Positions 53,417-62,164 of a DNA stretch of 64,000 nt are shown piece after piece. Within the stretch, counting starts at the first letter, position 1. Each line of letters begins with the position of its first letter. Where the stretch lies: NCBI RefSeq assembly GCF_000423585.1, contig NZ_AUIG01000008.1, positions 152,453-216,452 of the forward strand, written 5' to 3'. Source of the DNA: Salinimicrobium xinjiangense DSM 19287. GTDB taxonomy: Bacteria; Bacteroidota; Bacteroidia; Flavobacteriales; Flavobacteriaceae. A program made the position numbers and the translations under genes. The notes beneath the pieces were generated by a model, which had not been told where the DNA came from, did no database searches, and saw nothing but the letters and a program-made list of their open reading frames with translations.

Positions 53417-54135
53417 AGTGCTTTGGCTTTTAAGGATGTTTTCGATAAGGAGCTTTTCCGGGCGAGGATGTATTTATAAATAAGAAGGTTCATAAGGATC
53501 AACTCCGCCCCATAAAATACATCTTCAATGGGAATAGTCCCAATTCTGAAATTCATAAATTCTTCCGAATTGTACCAAACAACCTCCTCTTCGATCCAAC
53601 TTCCGGTGAGTACACCATTGACGAGAAAGAATGGAATGAGCAATACACCATAAATAAGATAAAACCTGCTGAGCCAGTTGATCTTCAGAATGAATTCAGC
53701 AAAAAGCAGTAGCAAAGCAAAGCTGATAAAGGTAGTAGCCGTATAGCTTCTGGAGAAAAAGAAAATTCCGAAGCTCAACAAACCAACGACTAAAAGAATA
53801 GTGATCATTTTTTGCACTTTGGGATCTCCTGTTCGTCCCATAAAAAGATCCAGGCAATGATAAGTAAATACGCAGGCATAGGGGATACAAAAGAAAAAAA
53901 GCACTTCTTCAAGGGGGAGATTTCCAATATTAATACCGGTAAGATATTTTTCGTTAAAACCCCAAACGCCAATATGAGTGAAGTACATATCCCATAAAAC
54001 GAATATAAGTCCGGATATGAATACCGCAGGGAAAAATGCACTCCAGGTCTTATGAAATTTCAGCTTTGGATGAAATGAAAACAAGAACGGGATAATGATG
54101 GTGAAGAAATTCACCAACAGGTAAGTATATTGCAT
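53413..54135 (-). CDS. crtYcd: Lycopene beta-cyclase, fused heterodimer type (CrtYcd)
   Basis: A 240-aa protein with six to seven membrane helices made of two similar halves, as in lycopene cyclases of the CrtYc/CrtYd type. Each half has its acidic helix motif: PLEEVLFFFCIPY (about 74-86) and PIEDVFYGAELILMN (about 200-215). The enzyme cyclises lycopene to beta-carotene. Overlaps of 1 bp with crtZ and 4 bp with the TspO-like gene show tight coupling. Confidence 0.9.
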   Translation of the reverse strand: MQYTYLLVNFFTIIIPFLFSFHPKLKFHKTWSAFFPAVFISGLIFVLWDMYFTHIGVWGFNEKYLTGINIGNLPLEEVLFFFCIPYACVFTYHCLDLFMGRTGDPKVQKMITILLVVGLLSFGIFFFSRSYTATTFISFALLLLFAEFILKINWLSRFYLIYGVLLIPFFLVNGVLTGSWIEEEVVWYNSEEFMNFRIGTIPIEDVFYGAELILMNLLIYKYILARKSSLSKTSLKAKAL

Positions 54136-54602
54136 CAGGCAGTTTTTCTTTGCTCTCTAAAGTATTTCATTGGCACCCAAAGCATTCCGAAGCACTCCCC
54201 ATCTTCTTTGCCAAGGTGCTTGTGGTGCATCTTATGAGCTCTTCTTATTGCCTTGAAATAAGAGTTGTCGATCTTTCGTAAAAGTTTAAATCGCTGATGG
54301 ATAAAAATATCATGAACCAGAAAATAACACAGTCCGTAAAATGTAATGCCTAATCCTATCCAAAAAAGGTAATTATACCCTGCCTCCATTCCGAAGTAGA
54401 GTGAAATAATCCCGGGAATGGCAAAGATCAAAAAGAAAAAATCATTGTGTTCAAAAAAACCCGACGATTCCTTTTTATGATGGTCTTTGTGCAGAGTCCA
54501 TAATAAACCATGCATGATGTACTTATGGGTAAACCACGCAACTCCTTCCATGGCAAGAAAAGCAGCCAACACAATTAAAAAATTTATTGCTATCGTTTCC
54601 AT
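54135..54602 (-). CDS. crtZ: Beta-carotene 3-hydroxylase (CrtZ), di-iron type
   Basis: A 155-aa membrane enzyme of the sterol-desaturase/fatty-acid-hydroxylase superfamily. All four histidine clusters of CrtZ are visible: HKYIMH, HKDHH, HDIFIHQR and HKMHHKH. It turns beta-carotene into zeaxanthin. No crtW ketolase is in the window, so zeaxanthin is the predicted pigment. Confidence 0.92.
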   Translation of the reverse strand: METIAINFLIVLAAFLAMEGVAWFTHKYIMHGLLWTLHKDHHKKESSGFFEHNDFFFLIFAIPGIISLYFGMEAGYNYLFWIGLGITFYGLCYFLVHDIFIHQRFKLLRKIDNSYFKAIRRAHKMHHKHLGKEDGECFGMLWVPMKYFREQRKTA

Positions 54603-54650
54603 ATTTTTCCTTTTTTACTCCAGTCTAATTTACTGAAATACAATTTTCTA

Positions 54651-55139
54651 TTATAATTTTTCTTTTTCCAGATTACTCAATTCTTTGGAGGAAATAAGGT
54701 AATCACGGATTATTTTTTGAAGTTCAGCATCTTCAATTTGAGGTGTACCGTTCAAAAGGATTCTTTTATCTTCTTCGAGATTCTGCTTATAATTCAAAAA
54801 AGCCGGAGCTTCTGCCTGAACAGAGAACCGGAGAAAACGAAGTTCCACATTACTGGGATCAGCTTCAATAGCCTTGCTAAATATCTCTTTACCTTTATTA
54901 AAATTGGATAGCTTTTTAAATGGATTTCCAACGTGTTTGGCTATCATCATATGTGCCGCAGCCCTGTAACCGTACATCAATGGATCACTGATATCACTTT
55001 TTGTAGTCACTTTCATTAGCGTATTAGCTGCTGCTTCCTGCTCTGCTGCTTTCAAATAATAACTTCTTATCTCCGATATTCCTGCTTGTTGCTCCAAGGT
55101 AGCTGAAACTAATAAGAGGAGGGTTATGAATAATTTCAT
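54651..55139 (-). CDS. Unknown exported TPR-like protein inside the carotenoid operon
   Basis: A 162-aa protein I cannot name. It has a signal peptide (MKLFITLLLLVSATLEQQ), then an all-helical region with a TPR-like rhythm (LMYGYRAAAHMMIAKH, then NKGKEIFSKAIEADPSNVELRFLRFSVQAEAP). It is probably periplasmic. Its ATG overlaps the crtB stop by 1 bp (TAATG) and a 48-bp gap separates it from crtZ. Tight coupling to crtB argues for a role in carotenoid handling or light stress, but no catalytic motif is seen. Confidence 0.65.
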   Translation of the reverse strand: MKLFITLLLLVSATLEQQAGISEIRSYYLKAAEQEAAANTLMKVTTKSDISDPLMYGYRAAAHMMIAKHVGNPFKKLSNFNKGKEIFSKAIEADPSNVELRFLRFSVQAEAPAFLNYKQNLEEDKRILLNGTPQIEDAELQKIIRDYLISSKELSNLEKEKL

Positions 55140-55975
55140 TAAACAAATCTCATTTTACATTCTACAAGGCTGTTGATCATTAAGCCAAATTTCCTGCCAT
55201 TATTAATCCTCACCCTACCTGCCAGAATTCTTTGAGCGGGTAATCGTTTGATCTTTTTGAAAAGGGACTGGTAATAAACATAGGCAAGATAAACTCCTCC
55301 CTTTGAAGACGCAGGTAATTTTTTTATACCTTCCAGGGCAATTGAAAAATCTTCTTCAATCTCTTTTTCAATTTGTTTCTTTGCAGCCGGTGAAAAATTT
55401 TCCATGTCCACACCCGGAAAATAAGTTCTACCCAAAATGTGATAGTCATCCTTTAGATCCCTTAGGAAATTTACTTTTTGAAAAGCAGCTCCGAGTTTCA
55501 TAGCATAAGGCTTTAATTCCTCAAATTGCTTCTTATCTCCTTCAGTAAAAATGTGTAGACACATTAAACCAACTACCTCTGCCGATCCCAGAATATATTG
55601 TTGATATTTTTCATCATTATAGTCGACTTTTTGAAGATCCATCTCCATACTGGCTAAAAAAGTATCAATTAGTTTTATGTCGATCTCAAATTGATGAACT
55701 ACTTCCTGGAAAGCATTCAAAATGGGATTGGTCGATATTCTCTGCTCAAGGGCTTCATAAGTGTCTTCTTTAAATTTTTTAAGCAGGTACTCCTGGTCAT
55801 AGCCTTCAAAACTATCCACGATCTCATCTGCTATCCGCACAAACCCATATACAGAATAAACAGGATCCCGCAACCGGTCATGTAAAAAATAGATACCAAG
55901 GGAAAAACTGGTGCTGTAGGATTTGGTGGTAAGCCGACTTACCTCGAGAGATAAATTATCAAACAGTGACTTCAT
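55139..55975 (-). CDS. crtB: Phytoene synthase
   Basis: A 278-aa enzyme that condenses two geranylgeranyl diphosphates to phytoene. Aspartate-rich motifs are RIADEIVDSFEGYD (about 46-59) and DLKDDYHILGRTYFPG (about 174-189). Size and motifs are those of bacterial CrtB. Its start overlaps crtI by 17 bp. A geranylgeranyl diphosphate synthase gene is not in the window. Confidence 0.92.
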   Translation of the reverse strand: MKSLFDNLSLEVSRLTTKSYSTSFSLGIYFLHDRLRDPVYSVYGFVRIADEIVDSFEGYDQEYLLKKFKEDTYEALEQRISTNPILNAFQEVVHQFEIDIKLIDTFLASMEMDLQKVDYNDEKYQQYILGSAEVVGLMCLHIFTEGDKKQFEELKPYAMKLGAAFQKVNFLRDLKDDYHILGRTYFPGVDMENFSPAAKKQIEKEIEEDFSIALEGIKKLPASSKGGVYLAYVYYQSLFKKIKRLPAQRILAGRVRINNGRKFGLMINSLVECKMRFV

Positions 55976-57455
55976 ACTTCTTCTTATTGAGTTCTTTTAT
56001 TACTTGCTCTGCAGCTATTTTTCCCGAAATGAGAGAAGGAGGAACACCGGGTCCGGGTACAGTGAGCTGCCCGGCATAAAAAAGGTTTTTAAGCTTTTTG
56101 TTTCTGATCTTAGGCTTTAAAATAGCCGTTTGCTGAAGGGTATTGGCCAGGCCATAAGCATTTCCTTTATAAGAGTTATAATCAGTAACAAAATCTGAAA
56201 CACAGTAGCTCTTTTTATAATCGATGTACCGGGTAATACTGCGTCCTATTTGTTTTTCAAGTCTTTCCATCATGATCTTAAAAAACTTTTCCCTCACCGG
56301 CTCCTCATCTTCCAGTCCGGGCGCAAGAGGCATTAACAGGAACAGGTTTTCATGTCCTTCCGGGGCTACAGAATCATCTGTTCTCGAAGGACAGCATACA
56401 TAAAATAAAGGTTTTGCCGGCCATTTAGGATCCTTATATATTTCAACTGAATGCTCAAAGAGATCTTCATCAAAAAATAATGTATGATGCTCAAGTTCTG
56501 GTATTCTTTTAGAAATTCCGAGGTAATAGATCAAACAGGAAGGCGCGAAGGTTTTTTTCTCCCAATATTTTTCTTTGTAATTCTGAAATTCCTTCGGAAG
56601 CAGTTTATTTTCAACATGTTGGTAATCTGCTGCTGCAACAACAGCATCAAATGCTACTTCTTCCCCAAAAACTTTGATCCCCTGAACGCTGTTTCCTAAT
56701 GTAGTGATCTGCTGAACAGGTGCATCCAGATGAATTTTTACATTTTGGTTTTTCGCCACTTCTACCATGGCATCTATGACACTTCCAAATCCTCCCTGTG
56801 GATACCAGGTTCCCAATTTGAGTCCGGCGTAATTCATAAGACTATAAAGCGCCGGGGTATCCTGCGGCATTGCTCCCAGGAACAATACAGGAAATTCCAT
56901 AAGAGAGATCAACTTAGGATTGGAGAAATATTTACGAACATGTTTACTGAAAGAAGAAAAGACCTGTAACCTCATAGCTCCTTTAATGAGATCAAGATCT
57001 ACAAACTCGCCAAGAGAGATGCCCGGCATATAAACCAGTCTCTCCATGCCCTGCTCATATTTATATTGAGCTTCCTGCATGAACTTGTCGAGCTGCAAAG
57101 CACTTCCCGGCTCAATTTGTTCAAAGAGCTGCCTTAATTTTTCATAATTCTCAGGGATGCTCATTTTTTCATTTCCGGAAAAAACAACCTCAAATGAAGG
57201 ATCAAGCAGCTCCAGTTTATAGAGATCCTCCACTCTAAACCCAAAATCCCCAAAAAATTTCTCAAAAACTCCGGGCATCCAATACCAGCTTGGTCCCATA
57301 TCAAATTTATAACCTCCCGAGGTATGTAATTGCCTCGCCCGCCCTCCGGGAGCACTGTTCTTTTCGAAAACATGGACCTCATGCCCGGCATCACCCAGAT
57401 ATGCAGCTGCACTTAATCCGGAAAAACCTGCTCCAATAATTGCGATCTTTGACAT
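55959..57455 (-). CDS. crtI: Phytoene desaturase (CrtI type)
   Basis: A 498-aa flavoprotein that desaturates phytoene to lycopene. It starts with the dinucleotide motif IAIIGAGFSGLSAAAYLGDAG followed by FEKNSAPGGRARQ, and ends with NLFYAGQLTVPGPGVPPSLISGKIAAEQV, the CrtI C-terminal signature. It begins 1 bp after the carH stop and overlaps crtB, so it is the first biosynthetic gene of the operon. Confidence 0.94.
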   Translation of the reverse strand: MSKIAIIGAGFSGLSAAAYLGDAGHEVHVFEKNSAPGGRARQLHTSGGYKFDMGPSWYWMPGVFEKFFGDFGFRVEDLYKLELLDPSFEVVFSGNEKMSIPENYEKLRQLFEQIEPGSALQLDKFMQEAQYKYEQGMERLVYMPGISLGEFVDLDLIKGAMRLQVFSSFSKHVRKYFSNPKLISLMEFPVLFLGAMPQDTPALYSLMNYAGLKLGTWYPQGGFGSVIDAMVEVAKNQNVKIHLDAPVQQITTLGNSVQGIKVFGEEVAFDAVVAAADYQHVENKLLPKEFQNYKEKYWEKKTFAPSCLIYYLGISKRIPELEHHTLFFDEDLFEHSVEIYKDPKWPAKPLFYVCCPSRTDDSVAPEGHENLFLLMPLAPGLEDEEPVREKFFKIMMERLEKQIGRSITRYIDYKKSYCVSDFVTDYNSYKGNAYGLANTLQQTAILKPKIRNKKLKNLFYAGQLTVPGPGVPPSLISGKIAAEQVIKELNKKKYEVTV

Positions 57456-57456
57456 A

Positions 57457-58353
57457 TCAGGAAAAACTTAATGGTTTTACTTCTCTCTCCATATCTTCAA
57501 CTGTTGAAAGCCTTATAAGATATTTATCATGAGACACATCTTCTAAAGTTATCCCATTCCCGGCAATGAAAACTTTTCTTTTTCCAGCAATTTTTCTGAG
57601 CTCTTCAAGATAACCGGCAATATTCTCGGGTTCATTTCGATGAACCATAAACAGCAGGAGATTATCGATCTGCACGTCCTCGAGTGTGTGCTCAACAGAT
57701 GATAAAGGAACGTTCGCACCTAAATAGATCACATTCTTTCCCTTACTCCTTAAAAAATAATTGCCGAATAAAAGTCCAAGTTCATGAAACTCATCCTCGG
57801 GTAAAAAGAGCAACCATTTTTCTTCTCCTTCAACTACCGGCGGCATAGAATCTATGGCAGTCAACATTTTTTGTCTCAGTAAATTGGAAATATAGTGCTC
57901 CTGAGAAGGAGGAATATTGTTAGTTGACCACATGAGTCCAATCCTGTCTAACAGGGGATGAATAATGTCAATATAGGTTTTTTGAAGCCCAAATCGCAAC
58001 ATGCAATGAGAGAAAGCCTTATCAAAATTCGTTTCATCATAACTCATTCCGCCTGCAATGAGCTGATTGATAAAATACTCATAATCATTACTTAATGCAG
58101 CACTTCCTTCATACTCTTCCCGAAGCTTGAATAGTTCTTCATCACTTAAAGAGCAAAGGCGGGATATTTTAGTTCCGGTACCCGATAAACTAACAATATT
58201 AAGGAGCCTGCGCAATTGCGCACCATCATAGTATCGGGTATTACCTTCGGACCGGTTAGGTTTTAGAGCGTTATAACGCTGCTCCCAAATCCTGATGGTG
58301 TGAGGCTTTATACCAGAAAACTGGGAAAGCTGACTAATCGAAAACTGATCCAT
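57457..58353 (-). CDS. carH: CarH-like MerR-family, B12-binding photoreceptor regulator
   Basis: A 298-aa regulator. Residues 1-70 are a MerR winged helix (SISQLSQFSGIKPHTIRIWEQRYNALKPNRSEGNTRYYD). Residues about 90-170 are the cobalamin-binding helical bundle with the CarH signature W-x9-EH: Trp142, Glu152 and His153. Residues about 178-298 are the Rossmann B12 domain with EDEFHELG; His190 is the probable lower cobalt ligand. In CarH of Thermus and Myxococcus these residues bind adenosylcobalamin, and light splits the tetramer and frees the operator. All sensor residues are kept, so light-induced derepression of this operon is likely. It is the first gene of the unit and probably regulates itself through the dyad at 58354. 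Confidence 0.87.
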   Translation of the reverse strand: MDQFSISQLSQFSGIKPHTIRIWEQRYNALKPNRSEGNTRYYDGAQLRRLLNIVSLSGTGTKISRLCSLSDEELFKLREEYEGSAALSNDYEYFINQLIAGGMSYDETNFDKAFSHCMLRFGLQKTYIDIIHPLLDRIGLMWSTNNIPPSQEHYISNLLRQKMLTAIDSMPPVVEGEEKWLLFLPEDEFHELGLLFGNYFLRSKGKNVIYLGANVPLSSVEHTLEDVQIDNLLLFMVHRNEPENIAGYLEELRKIAGKRKVFIAGNGITLEDVSHDKYLIRLSTVEDMEREVKPLSFS

Positions 58354-58383
58354 TGTTTAAATATTTTAGGACAAATTTAAACA
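58354..58383 (-). promoter_or_regulatory. carH promoter and candidate CarH operator
   Basis: Perfect 9-bp inverted arms TGTTTAAAT (58354-58362) and ATTTAAACA (58375-58383) are 21 bp apart centre to centre, two helical turns. The minus-strand -7 element TAAATTTG (58379-58372) overlaps the distal arm. A bound CarH-type repressor would cover the promoter. The start would lie about 12 nt before the ATG. No good -33 TTTG is seen at 19 bp. Confidence 0.55.
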
Positions 58384-58551
58384 TTTAAAGCTTTGAAAGA
58401 TGTTAATTTCAAATTAATTTTGCCGGGGGAAAAGTGGTCTTTCTTTAGAATATAAGTAGAGCAACTTTTTAAATATATGAAAATTAAAGACAAGTTGTGC
58501 TTATTGGCAAAAGCCCCCTGTTTAAAAATCAGTGATCTAAAGCCAAATAAG

Positions 58552-58559
58552 TATCTTTG
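58552..58559 (+). promoter_or_regulatory. Predicted -7 element of the DUF6095 gene
   Basis: TATCTTTG ends 5 bp before the ATG at 58565, so a transcript from it would be leaderless or nearly so. The -33 region is weak. Confidence 0.3.
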
Positions 58560-58564
58560 AAGGC

Positions 58565-58786
58565 ATGAAACATACCAATAAAAATCTATTGCTTAAAGGG
58601 CTTAAGTTCCTTGCAGGTGCTTTACCTCTCTCGTTTATAGGCCCGGTAGTGCTGTTTAGTTCCTTCAAAAACCAGGATCATATATTTTTTATACCTGTTG
58701 TGATCTTTGCCATTCTGGCTATGGCCGCGGCTGTATTTTTGATGTTTAAAGGAATTAATACAATAATGAAGGCCTTATTTGATTAA
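58565..58786 (+). CDS. DUF6095-type small membrane protein
   Basis: A 73-aa protein with two membrane helices (about 12-31 and 41-62) and the pattern LLLKGLKFLAGALPLSFIGPVVLFSSFKNQDH...MFKGINTIMKALFD that I know from small flavobacterial proteins called DUF6095. Function is unknown. It lies between the divergent carH operon and the receptor gene, with no evident partner. Confidence 0.72.
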   Translation: MKHTNKNLLLKGLKFLAGALPLSFIGPVVLFSSFKNQDHIFFIPVVIFAILAMAAAVFLMFKGINTIMKALFD

Positions 58787-58816
58787 GCACTCAATCTCCC
58801 TTTTAAAATTTAATAA

Positions 58817-61183
58817 TTGAAGAAAATCTTCGCTATCTGTTTTCTATCTGTTGTCTTTCAGTTGCGGGCGCAGGAAACTTTTGTGGTTAACGGAGTGATT
58901 AAAGACGCCGACAACAACGAAACTCTGGCAGGAGTCAATATTTTGTTTCCAGAGCTCCAACGAGGAACAGTAAGCAATGACTATGGATTCTATTCTATTA
59001 AGATCCCGAAAGGAGAACATGTCATGGAAATTTCTTTTTTAGGTTACCAGACAAGCCGGGTTAAGATTGACGCAAAGGAAAACATCAACATGGATTTCAG
59101 CCTCTCTACAGCAACTCAGGACCTTGAAGAAGTGGTTATCACAGAAGATATTGAAAGATTAAATATTTCCCGGCCCGAAATGAGTGTCAATAAGCTGGAG
59201 ATCACTACAATTCAAAAACTCCCGGTGGTCTTTGGAGAAGTTGATATCATTAAATCCCTTTTGTTGCTGCCGGGCGTCTCCAATGCCGGGGAAGCCTCTT
59301 CCGGTTTTAACGTTCGTGGTGGCGCTGCAGATCAAAACCTGATCCTGCTGGATGAGGCTACCATTTACAATGCCAGTCATTTATTCGGTCTGTTTTCGGT
59401 CTTTAATCCTGATGCAATTAAAAATCTAAAGCTTTATAAAGGTGGAATTCCGGCTAATTACGGCGGAAGAGTTTCTTCTGTGTTGGATATTTATCAGAAG
59501 GACGGCAATAGCAGAAAATTTGAAGCAAATGGCGGCATCGGATTGATCTCCAGCCGACTGCTTGCCCAGGGACCCATTCAGAAAGAAAAAAGTTCTTTTC
59601 TAGTTGGAGGAAGGAGCTCTTATGCCCATTTGTTTCTGAAGCTAACAGATAACGAGAATGTTGCTTATTTCTACGATCTTAACACGAAACTTACATTCAG
59701 ATTGGATGCAAAGAATACTATATTGTTTTCTGGATATTTTGGTAGAGACGTTTTTAAATTGAGTGAAAGTTTCAATAATACCTACGGAAATTCTGTATTT
59801 AACCTGAGGTGGAACCATATTCTTAAAGAAAATATTTTTAGCAATCTTTCTCTAATCTATAGCGACTACTACTATGGGCTTACTCTCGACTTTGTAGGCT
59901 TCAATTGGAACAGTGGGATCAAAAATCTCAATTTTAAATACGATCTTGATCATTATGTCAATAAAGATATCAGCCTTAACTATGGGCTTCAGAGCACCTG
60001 GTATGAATTTAATCCGGGTGAAATAGAACCCAATTCCCCTGCTTCAGGTATTATCGCTTCTGAACTCACAAAGAAGTATGCTTTTGAATCTGCAGCTTAC
60101 ATTTCACTGGAGCACAGTTTTTCTGATAAGTTTTCCGCAGAATATGGTCTCAGATACAGCAGTTTTTTAAGATTCGGCCAGGAAGAACTGAACCTTTATC
60201 CGGCGGAAGGTCCGGTCACGTATAACAGTAGATTCGGAATCTATGAAAAAACAGAGCCTACGGGAACTAAAAATTTAAGTAAAAATAAAATAGAAAGATC
60301 TTTTGGAAATCTGGAGCCCAGAATTGCTTTGGCTTACGTCCTTGCAGACAACCAGTCTGTAAAAATGAGTTATAATCGCATGACCCAGTATCTTCATTTA
60401 ATTACCAACACCAGTTCCCCTACGCCACTTGACGTTTGGGCACCAAGTGGACGTTATATTGACCCACAGTCCCTGGACCAGGTTGCTGCAGGCTATTACA
60501 GAACATTTTCGGGAGAAAAGTATTCGCTGGAGATCGAAGGATTTTACAAGACTCTGGAAAACCGGTTAGATTATATAGACGGTGCAAACTTAATTGCTAA
60601 TGATGCCATTGAACAGGTCATTTTACCGGGTGAAGCCAGAGCATACGGTGCTGAATTGCTTCTGAAAAAAAATAAAGGAGATTTCACGGGCTGGTTTGCC
60701 TACACATTGTCAAGATCAGAACAGCGAACGCCGGGCAGAACTTCCGAAGAACCGGGTATAAATAATTCACAGTGGTATGCTACAGCATATGATAAAACGC
60801 ACGATCTATCTGTGACAGGTTCTTACCAGCTGTCTCAAAAATGGGATTTCAATGCCAGTTTTATATATCAAACCGGCTTACCAACTACTTATCCTACCGC
60901 ACAATATAAATTTGAAGAACTTACTATCCCTGTTTATTCTGCAAGGAATAGTAACAGATTACCCGATTATCACAGATTAGATTTGTCAGCAACTTACACT
61001 CCACAAAAAGAAAGAAGATCGACTTACAGCTCCTCCTGGAATTTCGGAATTTATAATGTTTACGCCCGCAAGAATGCAGTCTCTATAAGTTTCAGGGAAA
61101 ACCAGGATACCAGAAGGAATGAAGCTATAAGGCTTTCCCTATTTGGGATAGTTCCATCGGTTACATACAATTTTAAATTTTAG
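58817..61183 (+). CDS. TonB-dependent receptor with carboxypeptidase-like domain (DUF4249 partner)
   Basis: A 788-aa outer-membrane receptor. The start is TTG (58817), giving the signal peptide MKKIFAICFLSVVFQLRAQ. Residues about 20-105 are a carboxypeptidase-regulatory-like domain, followed by a plug (KSLLLLPGVSNAGEASSGFNVRGGAADQNLILLDEATIYNASHLFGLFSVFNPDAIK) and a beta-barrel with the last strand ending TYNFKF. It lacks the SusC KDASSTAIYG signature, so it belongs to the non-SusC group that pairs with DUF4249 lipoproteins. The substrate is unknown; a metal or cofactor complex is possible. Four bp separate it from the DUF4249 gene. Confidence 0.88.
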   Translation: MKKIFAICFLSVVFQLRAQETFVVNGVIKDADNNETLAGVNILFPELQRGTVSNDYGFYSIKIPKGEHVMEISFLGYQTSRVKIDAKENINMDFSLSTATQDLEEVVITEDIERLNISRPEMSVNKLEITTIQKLPVVFGEVDIIKSLLLLPGVSNAGEASSGFNVRGGAADQNLILLDEATIYNASHLFGLFSVFNPDAIKNLKLYKGGIPANYGGRVSSVLDIYQKDGNSRKFEANGGIGLISSRLLAQGPIQKEKSSFLVGGRSSYAHLFLKLTDNENVAYFYDLNTKLTFRLDAKNTILFSGYFGRDVFKLSESFNNTYGNSVFNLRWNHILKENIFSNLSLIYSDYYYGLTLDFVGFNWNSGIKNLNFKYDLDHYVNKDISLNYGLQSTWYEFNPGEIEPNSPASGIIASELTKKYAFESAAYISLEHSFSDKFSAEYGLRYSSFLRFGQEELNLYPAEGPVTYNSRFGIYEKTEPTGTKNLSKNKIERSFGNLEPRIALAYVLADNQSVKMSYNRMTQYLHLITNTSSPTPLDVWAPSGRYIDPQSLDQVAAGYYRTFSGEKYSLEIEGFYKTLENRLDYIDGANLIANDAIEQVILPGEARAYGAELLLKKNKGDFTGWFAYTLSRSEQRTPGRTSEEPGINNSQWYATAYDKTHDLSVTGSYQLSQKWDFNASFIYQTGLPTTYPTAQYKFEELTIPVYSARNSNRLPDYHRLDLSATYTPQKERRSTYSSSWNFGIYNVYARKNAVSISFRENQDTRRNEAIRLSLFGIVPSVTYNFKF

Positions 61184-61187
61184 GCAG

Positions 61188-61985
61188 ATGAAGAAGATTA
61201 TTTTGTTGTTTCTGGTACTTAGTCTTTACTCCTGTGAAGACGTTGTGGATGTCGATCTGAAAGAGTCTGCACCCCGTCTTGTCATTGAAGCATCGCTACT
61301 CTGGAATGCTGACAGAAAGCAAAACGCGCAGGTTATTAAACTTACTACTACTGCTCCTTTCTTCCAGGATGAAGTTCCTCCTGCTATTGGCGCCTCTGTC
61401 TGGATTATTACAGAGACCGGGAGGGAATTCATATTTGAGGAAGTGGAAGATGGCATTTTCAGATATGAAAATTTCCCTCTCTTACCTAATGTGGAACATC
61501 AACTGCTTATCACCTATAATAACGAATTGTATACCGCAACCGAAAAATTAGTGCCGGTCCCTCAACTGGATTTTGTTGAACAGGAAATAGGTGGTTTTTC
61601 CGGTGATGAGTATGAGTTTAAAGTCTATTACAGAGATCCGGCAGATATGAGGAATTATTATCTTTTTCGCTACATCAATGAGCGGGTTTCCCTCCAAATT
61701 TATGATGATGAATTCACAGATGGCAATCGAACTTTTGCTTTCTTCAATGATGAAGATGCAAGATCCGGAGATATAGTGATGTTCGAAATTCAGGGAATAA
61801 CCAGAGGATTTTACGATTATATGTTTATTCTTAGATCCCAATCCGGAAGCAGCAATGGTGGTCCTTTCCGGACGCAGCCCAGCATAGTAAGAGGAAACAT
61901 TGTCAACACTACCAATCCTGAAAATTTTCCTTTTGGATATTTCCGGATGTCAACTATAAATCATCTGGTGTACGAAGTGGAGTAA
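61188..61985 (+). CDS. DUF4249 lipoprotein, receptor partner
   Basis: A 265-aa lipoprotein (signal ending LSLYSC, Cys16) with the DUF4249 start EDVVDVDLKESAPRLVIEASL and a beta-rich body. DUF4249 proteins always seem to sit next to TonB-dependent receptors of the upstream type and may be surface lids or substrate-binding partners as SusD is for SusC. The gene is co-transcribed with the receptor. The C-terminus MSTINHLVYEVE looks normal. Confidence 0.85.
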   Translation: MKKIILLFLVLSLYSCEDVVDVDLKESAPRLVIEASLLWNADRKQNAQVIKLTTTAPFFQDEVPPAIGASVWIITETGREFIFEEVEDGIFRYENFPLLPNVEHQLLITYNNELYTATEKLVPVPQLDFVEQEIGGFSGDEYEFKVYYRDPADMRNYYLFRYINERVSLQIYDDEFTDGNRTFAFFNDEDARSGDIVMFEIQGITRGFYDYMFILRSQSGSSNGGPFRTQPSIVRGNIVNTTNPENFPFGYFRMSTINHLVYEVE

Positions 61986-61990
61986 TGAAC

Positions 61991-62023
61991 AACCCTTTCA
62001 GGGTTTGGAACCCTGAAAGGGTT
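61991..62023. repeat. Palindromic repeat A, copy 1 (perfect 15-bp arms)
   Basis: AACCCTTTCAGGGTT (61991-62005), loop TGG, and its exact reverse complement (62009-62023). A second copy lies at 63614-63641. It starts 6 bp after the DUF4249 stop and may also act as a terminator. Confidence 0.85.
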
Positions 62024-62053
62024 TTCTAAAACTCAGCATTTAACCGCAACATT

Positions 62054-62127
62054 TGAAAACCAGACCCTCCCAGTCCGGCTATATGCCAGCATTCCCCTCC
62101 CTGGAAGGGAGGAGAGCTGAAAATCAC
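62054..62127. repeat. Repeat B, copy 1
   Basis: A 74-bp element beginning CCAGACCC and containing the hairpin CCCTCCCT-GGA-AGGGAGG, ending AGCTGAAAATCAC. Three related copies lie at 63241, 63476 and 63650. Confidence 0.75.
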
Positions 62128-62164
62128 TTCTGACTCAGCTATTCACTTAGAAATTTAGACAGAA

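Noticed and set aside
61991..62023. Plain terminator only
   Set aside because: The hairpin could terminate the DUF4249 transcript, but it has only a short T-run and a second copy at 63614 lies away from any gene end, so I list it as a dispersed repeat.
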